From Streptomyces justiciae (lineage in GTDB: Bacteria; Actinomycetota; Actinomycetes; Streptomycetales; Streptomycetaceae): a stretch of DNA of 64,000 nucleotides. Below the pieces are notes generated by a model. It searched no databases and was not told the DNA's origin. It was given only the letters and a program-made list of their open reading frames with translations. Positions 23,916-31,994 of the stretch are shown piece by piece. The position numbers and the translations under genes were made by a program. Position 1 is the first letter of the stretch, and every line of letters starts with the position of its first letter. The stretch is from the NCBI RefSeq assembly GCF_015163075.1, contig NZ_JADDXU010000021.1, positions 62,001-126,000 of the forward strand, written 5' to 3'.

Positions 23916-24563
23916 ATGGCCCATATGGCCTCTACACCCATCACCGCCGCCCCGACCGTCGGCTTCGACCTGGACATGACCCTCATCGACTCCCGCCCCG
24001 GCATCCACGCCTGTTACGTGGCGCTCGCCGAGCGGACGGGGACGTACATCGACGCCGACCTCGCGGTCTCCCGGCTCGGGCCGCCGCTGGTGGAGGAGAT
24101 CGCCCACTGGTTCCCGGCGGAGCGGGTGGCGGAGACGGCCGATCTCTACCGGTCGATGTACCCGGCGATCGCCATCGCCGCGACCCCCGCGATGGCCGGC
24201 GCCCGTGAGGCCATCGCCGCCGTGCGCGCGGCGGGCGGGCGCGCGATCGTCGTGACCGCGAAGTACGAGCCGAGCGCCAAGCTGCACGTGGAGCACCTCG
24301 GGCTCGCCCCCGACGCGGTCATCGGCGACCTGTGGGCCGAGCAGAAGGCGGTGGCGCTGCGCGAGCACGGGGCGTCGGTGTACGTCGGCGACCACCTCGG
24401 GGACGTGCGCGGAGCGCGTACCGCCGAGGCGCTCTCGGTCGCCGTGGCGACGGGCCCGTGCAGCGTGGCGGAGCTGACGGAGGCCGGCGCGGACGTGGTC
24501 CTGGGCGACCTCACGGAGTTCCCCGACTGGCTCGCCGATTACCTCTCGGCGGCCCGCGCCTGA
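23916..24563 (+). CDS. HAD-family hydrolase (phosphoglycolate-phosphatase-like)
   Basis: A 215-residue HAD hydrolase. Motif I is VGFDLDMTLIDSRPGI with nucleophile and acid Asp near residues 17-19. An alpha-helical cap domain fills residues about 30-90. Motif II is AIVVTAKYE and motif III/IV is VYVGDHLGDVRGART. This is the layout of phosphoglycolate-phosphatase-like enzymes; the physiological substrate is not known. The ATG at 23916 is used; the ATG three codons later is equally possible, and a CACAAT box just upstream hints at a very short leader. The 3' end overlaps the convergent membrane gene by 25 bases. Confidence 0.85.
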   Translation: MAHMASTPITAAPTVGFDLDMTLIDSRPGIHACYVALAERTGTYIDADLAVSRLGPPLVEEIAHWFPAERVAETADLYRSMYPAIAIAATPAMAGAREAIAAVRAAGGRAIVVTAKYEPSAKLHVEHLGLAPDAVIGDLWAEQKAVALREHGASVYVGDHLGDVRGARTAEALSVAVATGPCSVAELTEAGADVVLGDLTEFPDWLADYLSAARA

Positions 24564-24790
24564 CGCCGCCCCGCCGCGACCGACCGCAGCACCCCGGCAC
24601 CGGCGATCAGGAAGCCGACGCCCATGAGCATGCTCAGTCCGAACATGTACGTCGGAAAGGGCGTCGTACCGAGCAGGAACGGGGCCACGGTGACCAGAGT
24701 GGCCACGGCACCGACGAAGAACACGACGGCTCCGGCACGGATCAGTCGGTCGCCGGGCTCGGCGGAATTCGTTTGGGTTTTGTCACGCAC
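24539..24790 (-). CDS. Small two-helix membrane protein
   Basis: An 83-residue protein starting at GTG 24790 (VRDKTQTNSAEPGDRL). It has two predicted membrane helices: AGAVVFFVGAVATLVTVAPFLL and FGLSMLMGVGFLIAGAGVL, joined by a short loop, and a basic cytoplasmic tail. It resembles small integral membrane proteins conserved in streptomycetes without known role. A TTG start 11 codons upstream is less likely. The gene is divergent from the cold-shock gene and converges with 25 bases of overlap on the HAD gene. Confidence 0.65.
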   Translation of the reverse strand: MRDKTQTNSAEPGDRLIRAGAVVFFVGAVATLVTVAPFLLGTTPFPTYMFGLSMLMGVGFLIAGAGVLRSVAAGRRQARAAER

Positions 24791-24835
24791 CGGACCAGGG
24801 TAGTTCCCTGCCCGAAGGAACAACCGGGCGACGTC

Positions 24836-24863
24836 TTGTCACCGGCCCTAAGACCATTAGCCT
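24836..24863 (+). promoter_or_regulatory. Candidate HrdB-type promoter for the cold-shock gene
   Basis: TTGTCA (24836-24841) and TAGCCT (24858-24863) are spaced by 16 bases and fit the vegetative sigma consensus. The leader to the start codon would be about 85 nt and contains the hairpin at 24871-24890. Confidence 0.4.
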
Positions 24864-24870
24864 TGGTACC

Positions 24871-24890
24871 GGCGGGTCCGACGACCCGCC
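24871..24890 (+). promoter_or_regulatory. 5'-leader hairpin of the cold-shock gene
   Basis: GGCGGGTC (24871-24878) pairs perfectly with GACCCGCC (24883-24890) around a CGAC tetraloop. It lies early in the inferred leader of the cold-shock mRNA. Structured leaders are a known control element of cold-shock genes, but whether it acts that way here is inference. Confidence 0.5.
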
Positions 24891-24954
24891 CCAGTGCTAT
24901 CAAGAGCCGTTTTCAGAAGCAGTTTTCCGACGAGTACGAGGACGAGGAACAGAC

Positions 24955-25338
24955 GTGCCTACCGGCAAGGTCAAGTGGTTCAACAGCGAGAAGGGCTTCG
25001 GCTTTCTCTCCCGCGACGACGGCGGTGACGTCTTCGTCCATTCCTCGGTCCTCCCCGCCGGAGTCGAGACACTGAAGCCGGGCCAGCGAGTGGAGTTCGG
25101 CGTCGTCGCCGGACAACGCGGTGACCAGGCCCTTTCGGTCGTCATCCTGGACCCGACCCCGTCGGTCGCGGCCGCCACCCGAAAGAAGCCGGACGAACTG
25201 GCCTCCATCGTCCAGGATTTGACGACCCTCCTGGAGAACATCACGCCGATGCTGGAGCGCGGCCGCTACCCCGACAAGGTCGCCGGAAAGAAGATCGCCG
25301 GCCTGCTGCGCGCGGTCGCCGATCAACTCGACGTATAG
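24955..25338 (+). CDS. Cold-shock domain protein with C-terminal extension
   Basis: A 127-residue single-strand nucleic-acid binding protein. Residues 1-66 are a cold-shock domain with RNP1 KGFGFLS and RNP2 DVFVHSS. Normal bacterial Csp proteins stop near residue 67; here a further 60 residues (ASIVQDLTTLLENITPMLERGRYPD; AGKKIAGLLRAVADQLDV) form a probable amphipathic helical tail that could drive oligomerisation or partner binding. The GTG start has GAGGAA just upstream. It is preceded by a candidate promoter and leader hairpin and ends 37 bases from convergent mqnD. Confidence 0.92.
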   Translation: MPTGKVKWFNSEKGFGFLSRDDGGDVFVHSSVLPAGVETLKPGQRVEFGVVAGQRGDQALSVVILDPTPSVAAATRKKPDELASIVQDLTTLLENITPMLERGRYPDKVAGKKIAGLLRAVADQLDV

Positions 25339-25375
25339 AAGACGTACGGAGACCACGTACGGAACTGGTGGATTT

Positions 25376-26215
25376 CTAGGGGAATTCCAGTGCGTTCGGG
25401 CCGAGGGGCGGCACCAGCCCCTCGGCCGCCGCACGCGTCAGCAGACCCCTGACCGCGGCGTACCCGTCCGCGCCGAGATCCGCCGTGAACTCGTTGACGT
25501 ACAGCCCGATGTGCTGGTCGGCGACGGCCGGGTCCATCTCCTGGGCGTGCTCCATGACGTACGGCCGGGACACCTCGGGCTCGTCCCAGGCGGCGCGCAC
25601 GGAGTGGCGGATGGAGTCGGCGAGCCGCGTCAGCGTCTCCGCGCCCAGCGACCGCTTCGCGATGATCGCGCCCAGCGGGATCGGCAGCCCGGTGGTGTCC
25701 TCCCAGTGCTCGCCCATGTCGGCGAGCTTGTGCAGCCCGTAGTTCTGGTACGTGAAGCGCGCCTCGTGGATGACGAGCCCGGCGTCGACCTTCCCGTCCC
25801 GCACGGCCGGCATGATCTCGTGGAACGGCATGACGACGATCTCGCCGACCCCGCCCGGCAGCGTGTCCGCCGCCCACAGCCGGAACAGCAGATACGCCGT
25901 CGACCGCTCACTCGGCACCGCGACCGTCCGCCCCGTCAGATCGGCGCCCGCCTCCCGCGTCAGCACCAGCGGCCCGCAGCCCCGCCCCAGCGCCCCGCCG
26001 CAGGGCAGCAGCGCGTACTCGTCGAGGACGTACGGCAGCACGGCGTACGACACCTTCAGCACATCGAACTCACCACGCTCGGCCATGCCGTTGGTGAGGT
26101 CGATGTCCGCGAACGTGACGTCCAGCGCGGGCGCGTCCGGCACCCGGCCGTGCGCGAGCGCGTCGAAGACGAAGGTGTCGTTCGGGCAGGGGGAGTAGGC
26201 GATGTCGAGGCTCAT
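25376..26215 (-). CDS. mqnD: 1,4-dihydroxy-6-naphthoate synthase (futalosine pathway)
   Basis: A 279-residue enzyme that converts cyclic dehypoxanthinyl futalosine to 1,4-dihydroxy-6-naphthoate, a late step of the futalosine route to menaquinone. It has a periplasmic-binding-protein fold with the signature start LDIAYSPCPNDTFVFDALAHG, then DVLKVSYAVLPYVLDEYALL, VPSERSTAYLLFRLWA and GLVIHEARFTYQNYGL. The start is ATG 26215, overlapping the mqnB stop as ATGA; the upstream in-frame ATG at 26227 is inside mqnB. Translational coupling to mqnB fits a shared pathway. Confidence 0.95.
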   Translation of the reverse strand: MSLDIAYSPCPNDTFVFDALAHGRVPDAPALDVTFADIDLTNGMAERGEFDVLKVSYAVLPYVLDEYALLPCGGALGRGCGPLVLTREAGADLTGRTVAVPSERSTAYLLFRLWAADTLPGGVGEIVVMPFHEIMPAVRDGKVDAGLVIHEARFTYQNYGLHKLADMGEHWEDTTGLPIPLGAIIAKRSLGAETLTRLADSIRHSVRAAWDEPEVSRPYVMEHAQEMDPAVADQHIGLYVNEFTADLGADGYAAVRGLLTRAAAEGLVPPLGPNALEFP

Positions 26216-26850
26216 ACCGTGTTCCAACTCTCCAGTACGGGTGCGAGCTTCCCGAAGCCCTCGGTCAGTGCCTGAAGCGCGTCGCCGATCCGCCAGGCGG
26301 CGCGGTCGCGCGGGCCGACGGGGTTGGAGACGGCCCGGATCTCCAGCACGGGCACGCCGTGCAGCGCGGCGGCCTCGGCGACGCCGAAGCCCTCCATCGC
26401 CTCGGCGAGCGCGGTGGGGTGACGGTCCTTCAGGAGGGCGGCGCGGGCGGCGGTGCCGGTCACCGTGGAGACGGTGAGGACGGCTCCGGCGCGGGCGCCG
26501 GTGGCGCCGACGACATCTCGTACGAGTGTTTCCGGCGGACGGTGGGTGACGGTCCCGAAGCCGAGTTCGGTGACCGGCAGGAACCCCTCGGCCGTCTCGG
26601 CGCCCAGATCGGCCGCGGTGATCTCGTCGGCGACGACGAGCGACCCGACGGGCGCGTCCGGCTGGAAGCCGCCGGCGATCCCGGCGGAGACGACGAGGCC
26701 GTAGGGGGCCGCGGCGAGGGCGGTGGCGGTCGCGGCGGCGGCGAGCGCGGGACCCACCCCGGCGGCGATCACCTCGACGTCCGCCCCCGTCAACGCGCGA
26801 GCCACCGCGTCCCGTTCGACCGGGACCGCGGTGGCTACGAGGATGCGCAT
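26212..26850 (-). CDS. mqnB: Futalosine hydrolase
   Basis: A 212-residue nucleoside-phosphorylase-fold enzyme that removes hypoxanthine from futalosine to give dehypoxanthinyl futalosine. Features are MRILVATAVPVERDAV at the N-terminus, GLVVSAGIAGGFQPDAPVGSLVVADE (phosphate/base loop region of the family), EAMEGFGVAEAAALHGVPVLEIRAVSNPVG with the ME-GF catalytic region, and the C-terminal helix. It is the second gene of DUF2771-mqnB-mqnD; the gap to the lipoprotein gene is 13 bases. Streptomyces use this route in place of the classical Men pathway. Confidence 0.94.
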   Translation of the reverse strand: MRILVATAVPVERDAVARALTGADVEVIAAGVGPALAAAATATALAAAPYGLVVSAGIAGGFQPDAPVGSLVVADEITAADLGAETAEGFLPVTELGFGTVTHRPPETLVRDVVGATGARAGAVLTVSTVTGTAARAALLKDRHPTALAEAMEGFGVAEAAALHGVPVLEIRAVSNPVGPRDRAAWRIGDALQALTEGFGKLAPVLESWNTV

Positions 26851-26863
26851 GACGTACGACGGA

Positions 26864-27367
26864 TCAGGCGTCGGCGTTGTGGAGCTTGAAGTTCCAGACG
26901 CCCTTGAACTCCTTGCTGGTGCCCGCGCTCTTGGGCTTGTCCTGCTCGACGATGCTGATGTACAGCGTCTTCGGCGCGGCCTGGCCCTGCTGGTCGGCGA
27001 AGAGGTCGACGCCCTGGAACGAGTAGTACGTCTTCTTGTAGACGTTCGTGACCTGCTGGCCGTTGATCCACAGGGCCCAGCCGGTGTCCGCGATCTTCGG
27101 GTCGACGCCGATGCGGAGGGTCTCGCTCTGGGAGACCTCGATCGAGTCGGACGCCTTCTTCAGGGCGCACTTGGTGGCCTTCTCCTGGCCGAGGTCGTCG
27201 CCGTCCTCGTAGCAGGTGGCCTCGGCGCTGATGGAGTTCTTGCCGACCGTCACGGTCGCGCGGGGCGTCGGCTTGTCACAGGCCGCCAGGACGAGCAGTC
27301 CGGCGGAAACGGCGCCGGCGACGGCGACGGCGCGGCGGCGTCGCACAGCGGCTTGCATCGTGGTCAT
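26864..27367 (-). CDS. DUF2771 lipoprotein
   Basis: A 167-residue exported protein of the DUF2771 family. The N-terminus is basic (AVRRRRAVAVAG) followed by a hydrophobic run and the lipobox LAAC with Cys30, so it should be lipid-anchored on the outer face of the membrane. The mature domain has two further cysteines near CYEDGDDLG and TKCALKK that could pair. The function is unknown. It is directly upstream of mqnB by 13 bases and probably co-transcribed, a placement that suggests but does not prove a link to quinone metabolism. Confidence 0.85.
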   Translation of the reverse strand: MTTMQAAVRRRRAVAVAGAVSAGLLVLAACDKPTPRATVTVGKNSISAEATCYEDGDDLGQEKATKCALKKASDSIEVSQSETLRIGVDPKIADTGWALWINGQQVTNVYKKTYYSFQGVDLFADQQGQAAPKTLYISIVEQDKPKSAGTSKEFKGVWNFKLHNADA

Positions 27368-27429
27368 GGCCGAAGGCTATCGGGCAGGTGCGACAGTCTC
27401 TTTATGCGGGGTACGGCGTGCCCTGTTCG

Positions 27430-28836
27430 TTACGCCACGCGCGTGCGCGGAGTGCCCCCGTGGCGGGCCGATCCGAGCAGCCCCTTCACCGTCGTCAGCC
27501 AGCCCGTGGCGATGACCGCGGCGGCCACCGCCAGGCCCAGGGTGCCGTTGAGGGGCATCACGATGCCGACCGCGCCGCCGAACACCCAGGCCATCTGGAG
27601 CATCGTCTCCGAGCGGGCGAACGCCGAGGTGCGCACCTGTTCGGGCACGTCCCGCTGGATCAGCGCGTCCAGGGACAGCTTGGCGAGGGCCAGCGTGAAA
27701 CCGGTGACCGCGGTGAGGACGGCGACGAGGAACGCGCCGAAGAAGATCGCCGCCGTGATCGCCGTACCGAGGACGACCGCGAGGACGGTCACGATGATGA
27801 TCTCCGGCGCGCGGGAGCGCAGCCCGGCGCCGACCGCCGTGCCCAGCGCGTTGCCCACACCGGCCGAGACGGCGACGATCCCGAGGGAGACGGCCGCGCT
27901 CTCGCCGGTCAGGGGGTGCTCGCGCAGCAGGAAGGCGAGGAAGAAGGTCAGGAAGCCGGACAGCCAGCGCAGGGCGGCGTTGGCGCCGAGGGCGTGGGTG
28001 ACGGCGATGCCGACGGTCCGCAGGCCCGGGCGCTTGACCGGCTGGCGGTGAGGGCCGTGCAGATGCTTCTCGTCGGCGGCGAGCAGGGCGACGTCCTCGC
28101 CCTTGGCGGAGTCGACCTTCGGCGGCAGCGTGAAGGACAGGAAGGTCCCCGCGACGAAGATCACGAAGGCGCCGTAGAGCGGCCAGCGCGGCCCGAGCGC
28201 CTGGAGCCCGGCCCCGATCGGGGCGGCGATGCCGGTGGCGAGGAGCCCGCCCAGCGTGACCCGGGAGTTGGCCTTGACGAGGGAGAACTTGGGCGGCAGC
28301 AGCCGGGGCACGACGGCGCTTCTCACCACCCCGTACGCCTTGGAGGAGACCAGCACCCCGAGCGCCGCCGGATACAGCTCCAGGCTGCCGGTGACGACGG
28401 CCCCGGACAGGACCAGGGCCAGCAGCGCCCGGGCGAGCATGGCACCGGCCATGGCGGCGCGGCGGCCGTGCGGGAGCCGGTCGAGGAGCGGGCCGATCAC
28501 CGGGGCGAGGACCGTGAAGGGCGCCATCGTGATCGCGAGGTAGAGGGCGACACGCCCGCGGGCCTCGTCGGTCGGGACGGAGAAGAACACGGTCGAGGCG
28601 AGCGCGACCGTGATCATCACATCGCCCGCGCCGTTCACACCGTGCAGCTCGATCAGCTTGCCGAGGCCGGATTCCCCCGCCCCGTGCGCGTGCGTGGCCT
28701 TGCGGATGCCGCGGGCGGGCCCGGACACCGGGAAGTGCAGGGCGCGCCCGACGGAACGCAGGGAACCTCGCGTCCTGCCGTTGCCCTTGATCCCGGTGGC
28801 CCCTTGGGGCGTCTTCGCGGCTGCCACGACGTTCAT
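27430..28836 (-). CDS. MFS transporter
   Basis: A 468-residue integral membrane protein with about 12 helices after an unusually long cytoplasmic N-terminus of about 75 residues (rich in G, R and K). MFS motif-A-like residues LLDRLPHGRRAAMAG follow TM2; a His-rich cytoplasmic loop (ADEKHLHGPHRQP) lies in the centre near residue 245. The substrate is unknown. It precedes the DUF2771-mqnB-mqnD genes by 62 bases on the same strand, so it may read into them. Its upstream region, shared with divergent DUF3027, holds clear inverted repeats. Confidence 0.82.
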   Translation of the reverse strand: MNVVAAAKTPQGATGIKGNGRTRGSLRSVGRALHFPVSGPARGIRKATHAHGAGESGLGKLIELHGVNGAGDVMITVALASTVFFSVPTDEARGRVALYLAITMAPFTVLAPVIGPLLDRLPHGRRAAMAGAMLARALLALVLSGAVVTGSLELYPAALGVLVSSKAYGVVRSAVVPRLLPPKFSLVKANSRVTLGGLLATGIAAPIGAGLQALGPRWPLYGAFVIFVAGTFLSFTLPPKVDSAKGEDVALLAADEKHLHGPHRQPVKRPGLRTVGIAVTHALGANAALRWLSGFLTFFLAFLLREHPLTGESAAVSLGIVAVSAGVGNALGTAVGAGLRSRAPEIIIVTVLAVVLGTAITAAIFFGAFLVAVLTAVTGFTLALAKLSLDALIQRDVPEQVRTSAFARSETMLQMAWVFGGAVGIVMPLNGTLGLAVAAAVIATGWLTTVKGLLGSARHGGTPRTRVA

Positions 28837-28956
28837 AGTGCCCCGAGTGAGGCGTTCGTAGTGCGGTTACCGCGCGTATGTCCGTGCTTTCGTGAGGTGC
28901 TTTCACGAGGTGCCGAGCCGGACGGGTGGGGGTAAACGTCCCGTCGGTGTAGGCCG

Positions 28957-28983
28957 TACGCACGCGAGCAGGTAGCGTGCGTA
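28957..28983. promoter_or_regulatory. 9+9 bp inverted repeat between MFS and DUF3027 genes
   Basis: TACGCACGC (28957-28965) and GCGTGCGTA (28975-28983) are perfect inverted arms with a 9-bp spacer. A second smaller repeat, TCGTGA...TCACGA, lies at 28890-28908. The 295-base divergent gap (28837-29131) holds nothing else I recognise; these repeats are candidate operators or attenuators. Confidence 0.45.
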
Positions 28984-29131
28984 TCTCAGCCATCCCGCAG
29001 AATGGATGGACAGGTGCGCCCGAGTGCGAGCGGGCGCGGACGTCGACGCGGTCCCTCGGTCCGCTCCGTCCGCCCGACCGCGCTTTCAGGCAGGCGCACC
29101 GACGAGACGGCGTAGGAGAGAAGCGATACCT

Positions 29132-30058
29132 GTGAGCGCAGCGACCACGCGAAGCCGCACCCCCGACCGCCTGTGCGCCGAGGCCGTCGACCTCGCCCGC
29201 GCCGCAGCCGAGGAGGCGGCGGCTCCCGGCGTGGTCGGGGAGCACACCGGTGCGGTCTCCGAGGGCGACCGTGTCGTCACGCACTTCTTCGAGTGCAAGG
29301 AACTCGGCTACCGCGGCTGGCGCTGGGCGGTGACGGTGGCGCGGGCGTCGCGCGCGAAGGTCGTGACGCTGGACGAGGTCGTCCTCCTCCCCGGCCCGGA
29401 CGCCCTCCTCGCCCCCGAATGGGTCCCGTGGAGCGAGCGCCTGCGCCCCGGTGACATGGGCCCCGGCGACCTGCTCCCCACCGACGCCGAGGATCTCCGC
29501 CTGGAGCCCGGCTACTCCGGCGAGGACGAGCCGATCCCGAACTCGGCGGTCTCGGAGGAGATGGCCGAGCTGGTGGAGGCGGAGGACGCGGAGGTGACCG
29601 CGGGCACCCCGTCGAACCTCCCGGTGGCCCCCGCGCGGGGCACGATCGCCGCGATCGCCGAGGAACTCGGCATGCGCCGGGCCCGCGTCCTGTCCCGCTA
29701 CGGCCTGCACAGCGCCGCGGACCGCTGGGAGGAGGCGTTCGGTTCCAAGACCCCGATGGCCCAGGCGGCCCCCGCCACCTGCGTCAGCTGCGGCTTCCTC
29801 ACCCCGATCGGCGGCTCCCTCGGCCAGGCCTTCGGCGTCTGCGCCAACGAGTTCGCCCCGGCGGACGGCAGGGTGGTGTCCCTGGCGTACGGCTGCGGCG
29901 GCCACTCGGAGGCAGCGATCATGCCTAAGCCGCCCCGCCCGGCCCCCCCGGTGATCGACGAGACCAAGGTCGACGCCTTCCCCCTCCGCCCGGCGGCGGA
30001 CTCGGGCTCGGTCCCGGCGGTCCCGGACGAGGACTCGGCGGAGCTGGGACACTCCTGA
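29132..30058 (+). CDS. DUF3027 family protein
   Basis: A 308-residue cytoplasmic protein matching actinobacterial DUF3027. Characteristic blocks are RVVTHFFECKELGYRGWRW, APEWVPWSERLRPGDMGPGD, and IAEELGMRRARVLSRYGLHSAADRW. A CVSCGF...GVCANE cluster near residues 214-235 may bind zinc. The molecular role is not established. The GTG at 29132 follows an AGGAG site by 13 bases, rather far, so the start has some doubt. A 16-bp hairpin 31 bases after the stop ends the transcript. Confidence 0.87.
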   Translation: MSAATTRSRTPDRLCAEAVDLARAAAEEAAAPGVVGEHTGAVSEGDRVVTHFFECKELGYRGWRWAVTVARASRAKVVTLDEVVLLPGPDALLAPEWVPWSERLRPGDMGPGDLLPTDAEDLRLEPGYSGEDEPIPNSAVSEEMAELVEAEDAEVTAGTPSNLPVAPARGTIAAIAEELGMRRARVLSRYGLHSAADRWEEAFGSKTPMAQAAPATCVSCGFLTPIGGSLGQAFGVCANEFAPADGRVVSLAYGCGGHSEAAIMPKPPRPAPPVIDETKVDAFPLRPAADSGSVPAVPDEDSAELGHS

Positions 30059-30088
30059 GAACGCCGTGCGCCTCGCGGTGAGCAACGC

Positions 30089-30125
30089 GAACGCCGGCCC
30101 CGGATGGCTTCCGGGACCGGCGTTC
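30089..30125. terminator. Bidirectional hairpin terminator
   Basis: GAACGCCGGCCCCGGA (30089-30104) pairs with TCCGGGACCGGCGTTC (30110-30125) at 15 of 16 positions around a 5-nt loop. A T-rich stretch (TTCTTGT) follows on the plus strand. It separates convergent DUF3027 and the secreted paralog at 30138. Confidence 0.85.
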
Positions 30126-30137
30126 TTGTAAGGCCGC

Positions 30138-30992
30138 TTACTGCACGTCGACGAAGTCACCCGCGGCGGAGACCGCCGGGGTGGTCGTGGTGCCCGCGAA
30201 GGCGTAGCGGAAGTAGCCGTCGGTGGAGGCGGTGACGGTCGTCTTGAGGTTGCCCGTCGAGTTGGTCTTGATCGTCTTCACCGTGGTGTAGGTGCTGGTG
30301 CCCTTCTTGCGGAACTGCAGCTTCACCGGCTGGTTGGTGTACCCGTGGTACTCGTTGTCCTCCCAGTTGGCGCGGGAGAGCTTGCCGGTGACCGTGATGG
30401 TCTTGCCCTTGCGGACCGGCTCGGGCGAGGCGTTGACCGTCAGCTTGGAGTAGCGCTGGACGAGCGTGGTGCCCAGGTCGCCCTGGATCGCGGTGTCCTC
30501 GGTGGTGTAGTTCAGGGCCAGCGCCCCGGCCTTCCACGTGCCGGCGTCGGAGTTCAGCAGGTCGCCGTCGCCGGGGTAGATGTCGATCAGACCGGCGCAG
30601 TCGGCGGTGGTCGCCGAGGTGGCCGTGCAGGTGGCCGCCTCGTAGCCGAGGAGGACGTTGACCGGCGCGTCGAGGGTGCCCTTGTAGATGAGCGGGCCGT
30701 TGGCGAAGTCCTCGGACGTGATGTCCACGTCGGCGCCGTGGGTCAGCGTGTAGGTGACCTTGGTGGAGACGTGGTTGCTGATGCCGACCTTGACCGCCTT
30801 GGCGATCTTCAGGTTCGAGAAGGAGACGTCCAGCTGCGCGGCGTCGGACGCGGCGAAGGCGGACTTGCCCGAGACGGCCTGGACGGCGGCGTCACGGTAC
30901 GAGGTGCTGTTGTCGGCCTGCGCGGCCGGGACGGCCAGCGCGGAGAGGGCCAGGGCGCCGGAGACGGCGGCCACGGTGGCGCGAATACGCAT
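30138..30992 (-). CDS. Secreted protein, three-member paralog family, member A
   Basis: A 284-residue secreted protein. A Sec signal peptide ends at AQA (about residue 26). Residues about 50-165 resemble member C (LDVSFSNLKIAKAVKVG; VTYTLTHGADVD). Residues about 180-284 form a beta-rich domain shared by all three members (KLTVNASPEPVRKGKTITVT; VKLQFRKKG; DGYFRYAFAG), ending DFVDVQ. No sortase signal or catalytic motif is seen; an Ig-like or surface-adhesion role is only a guess. The ATG at 30992 is preceded by CTGGGGAA, conserved in all members. It follows member B by 34 bases in one operon. Confidence 0.75.
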   Translation of the reverse strand: MRIRATVAAVSGALALSALAVPAAQADNSTSYRDAAVQAVSGKSAFAASDAAQLDVSFSNLKIAKAVKVGISNHVSTKVTYTLTHGADVDITSEDFANGPLIYKGTLDAPVNVLLGYEAATCTATSATTADCAGLIDIYPGDGDLLNSDAGTWKAGALALNYTTEDTAIQGDLGTTLVQRYSKLTVNASPEPVRKGKTITVTGKLSRANWEDNEYHGYTNQPVKLQFRKKGTSTYTTVKTIKTNSTGNLKTTVTASTDGYFRYAFAGTTTTPAVSAAGDFVDVQ

Positions 30993-31026
30993 GTGTTTCC
31001 CCAGAGGAGAGAGGGAGTACGGAGAT

Positions 31027-31806
31027 TTACTGCACGTCGATGTAGTCACCCGTGGCGTTGACCGCCGGGGTGGTCGAGGTGCCCGCGAAGCTGTAGCGGT
31101 AGTAGCCGTCGGCCGACGCGGTGACCGTGGTGCTCAGACCGCCCGTGGAGGTGGACTTGATGGTCTTGACCGTGGTGTAGGTGCTGGCGCCCTTCTTGCG
31201 GAACTGCAGCTTCACCGACTGGCCGGAGTAGCCGGAGTACTTCTCGGCGTCCCAGTTGGCGCGGGTCAGCTTGCCGGTGACCGTGATGGTCTTGCCCTTG
31301 CGGACCGGCTCCGGGGAGGCGTTGACGGTCAGCTTCGACAGACGCTGGACGAAGAAGCTCTTGGCGTTCTCCTTGATGACGTAGTCGGCGTCGTCGCCCG
31401 TGGCGATCGCCCACGTACGCCAGGTGCCGGCGTGCTTGTTGAAGACGTCGTAGCCCGCGTCCAGGGTGTAGCTCGCCTTGCAGTTCGACTTCGTGGCGGA
31501 GACGGCGGTGCAGGTGGCGCGGCCGTCGCTGCTGTTGGCGAGGGCGCCGGCGTCGGAGCTGTCGATGTCCGCGCCGTGGTAGAGGATCGCCTCGGCGTAG
31601 TCGACGCCCGAGTTGTCGGTCACCGTGAAGGTGACGTTGAAGGTCTTGGTCCCCGTCGCGCTGATGACGACCGGCTTGCCGCCGTTGACCACGACGTTCG
31701 AGATCGCGGTGTCCCCGTGGACCTCGTCCGCCTGCGCGGCCGGTACGGCAAGAGCGGACAGTGCCAGGGCGCCGGTGACGACGCCGAGGGTGGCACGCAT
31801 GCGCAT
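31027..31806 (-). CDS. Secreted protein, three-member paralog family, member B
   Basis: A 259-residue secreted protein with Sec signal peptide (ALSALAVPAAQAD). The N-terminal mature part differs from members A and C but has the same size and pairs of cysteines (ATCTAVSATKSNCKASY). The C-terminal 105 residues are nearly the same as member C (KLTVNASPEPVRKGK; STSTGGLSTTVTASADGYYRYSFAGTS in pieces; GDYIDVQ). It is first in a two-gene operon with A. A 23-bp upstream element at 31881-31903 matches one before member C. The function is unknown. Confidence 0.75.
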   Translation of the reverse strand: MRMRATLGVVTGALALSALAVPAAQADEVHGDTAISNVVVNGGKPVVISATGTKTFNVTFTVTDNSGVDYAEAILYHGADIDSSDAGALANSSDGRATCTAVSATKSNCKASYTLDAGYDVFNKHAGTWRTWAIATGDDADYVIKENAKSFFVQRLSKLTVNASPEPVRKGKTITVTGKLTRANWDAEKYSGYSGQSVKLQFRKKGASTYTTVKTIKSTSTGGLSTTVTASADGYYRYSFAGTSTTPAVNATGDYIDVQ

Positions 31807-31880
31807 GTGTTCCCCAGGTCGAGAAAGGGGCCCGGACGGAGGTCGTCCCCCACGGCTCGTCTCCACGCCTGGGCCCAAAG

Positions 31881-31903
31881 TGATCAGGGAGTCTGTTGAC
31901 TCA
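31881..31903 (-). promoter_or_regulatory. Shared upstream element of secreted paralogs (B/A operon copy)
   Basis: On the minus strand this reads TGAGTCAACAGACTC followed by CCTGATCA. GAGTC-AACA-GACTC is a perfect inverted repeat. The copy before member C at 37570-37592 agrees at 21 of 23 positions. It lies 74 bases upstream of the member B start. Confidence 0.7.
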
Positions 31904-31994
31904 GCTGATCAGATTCGTGGCGCATGGGAATGGTTGTACGGCTGGTAAGAAATTTGTGCGGGAATTTTCAAGATCGGCCGAGCGGCTCCGCCCG

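Noticed and set aside
20176..23916. A 1246-codon minus frame extending the helicase-C/WYL gene over the next plus-strand gene.
   Set aside because: The protein has a natural ATG start at 22716. Beyond it the frame is low-complexity Gly/Arg/Ala sequence antisense to the gene at 22870.
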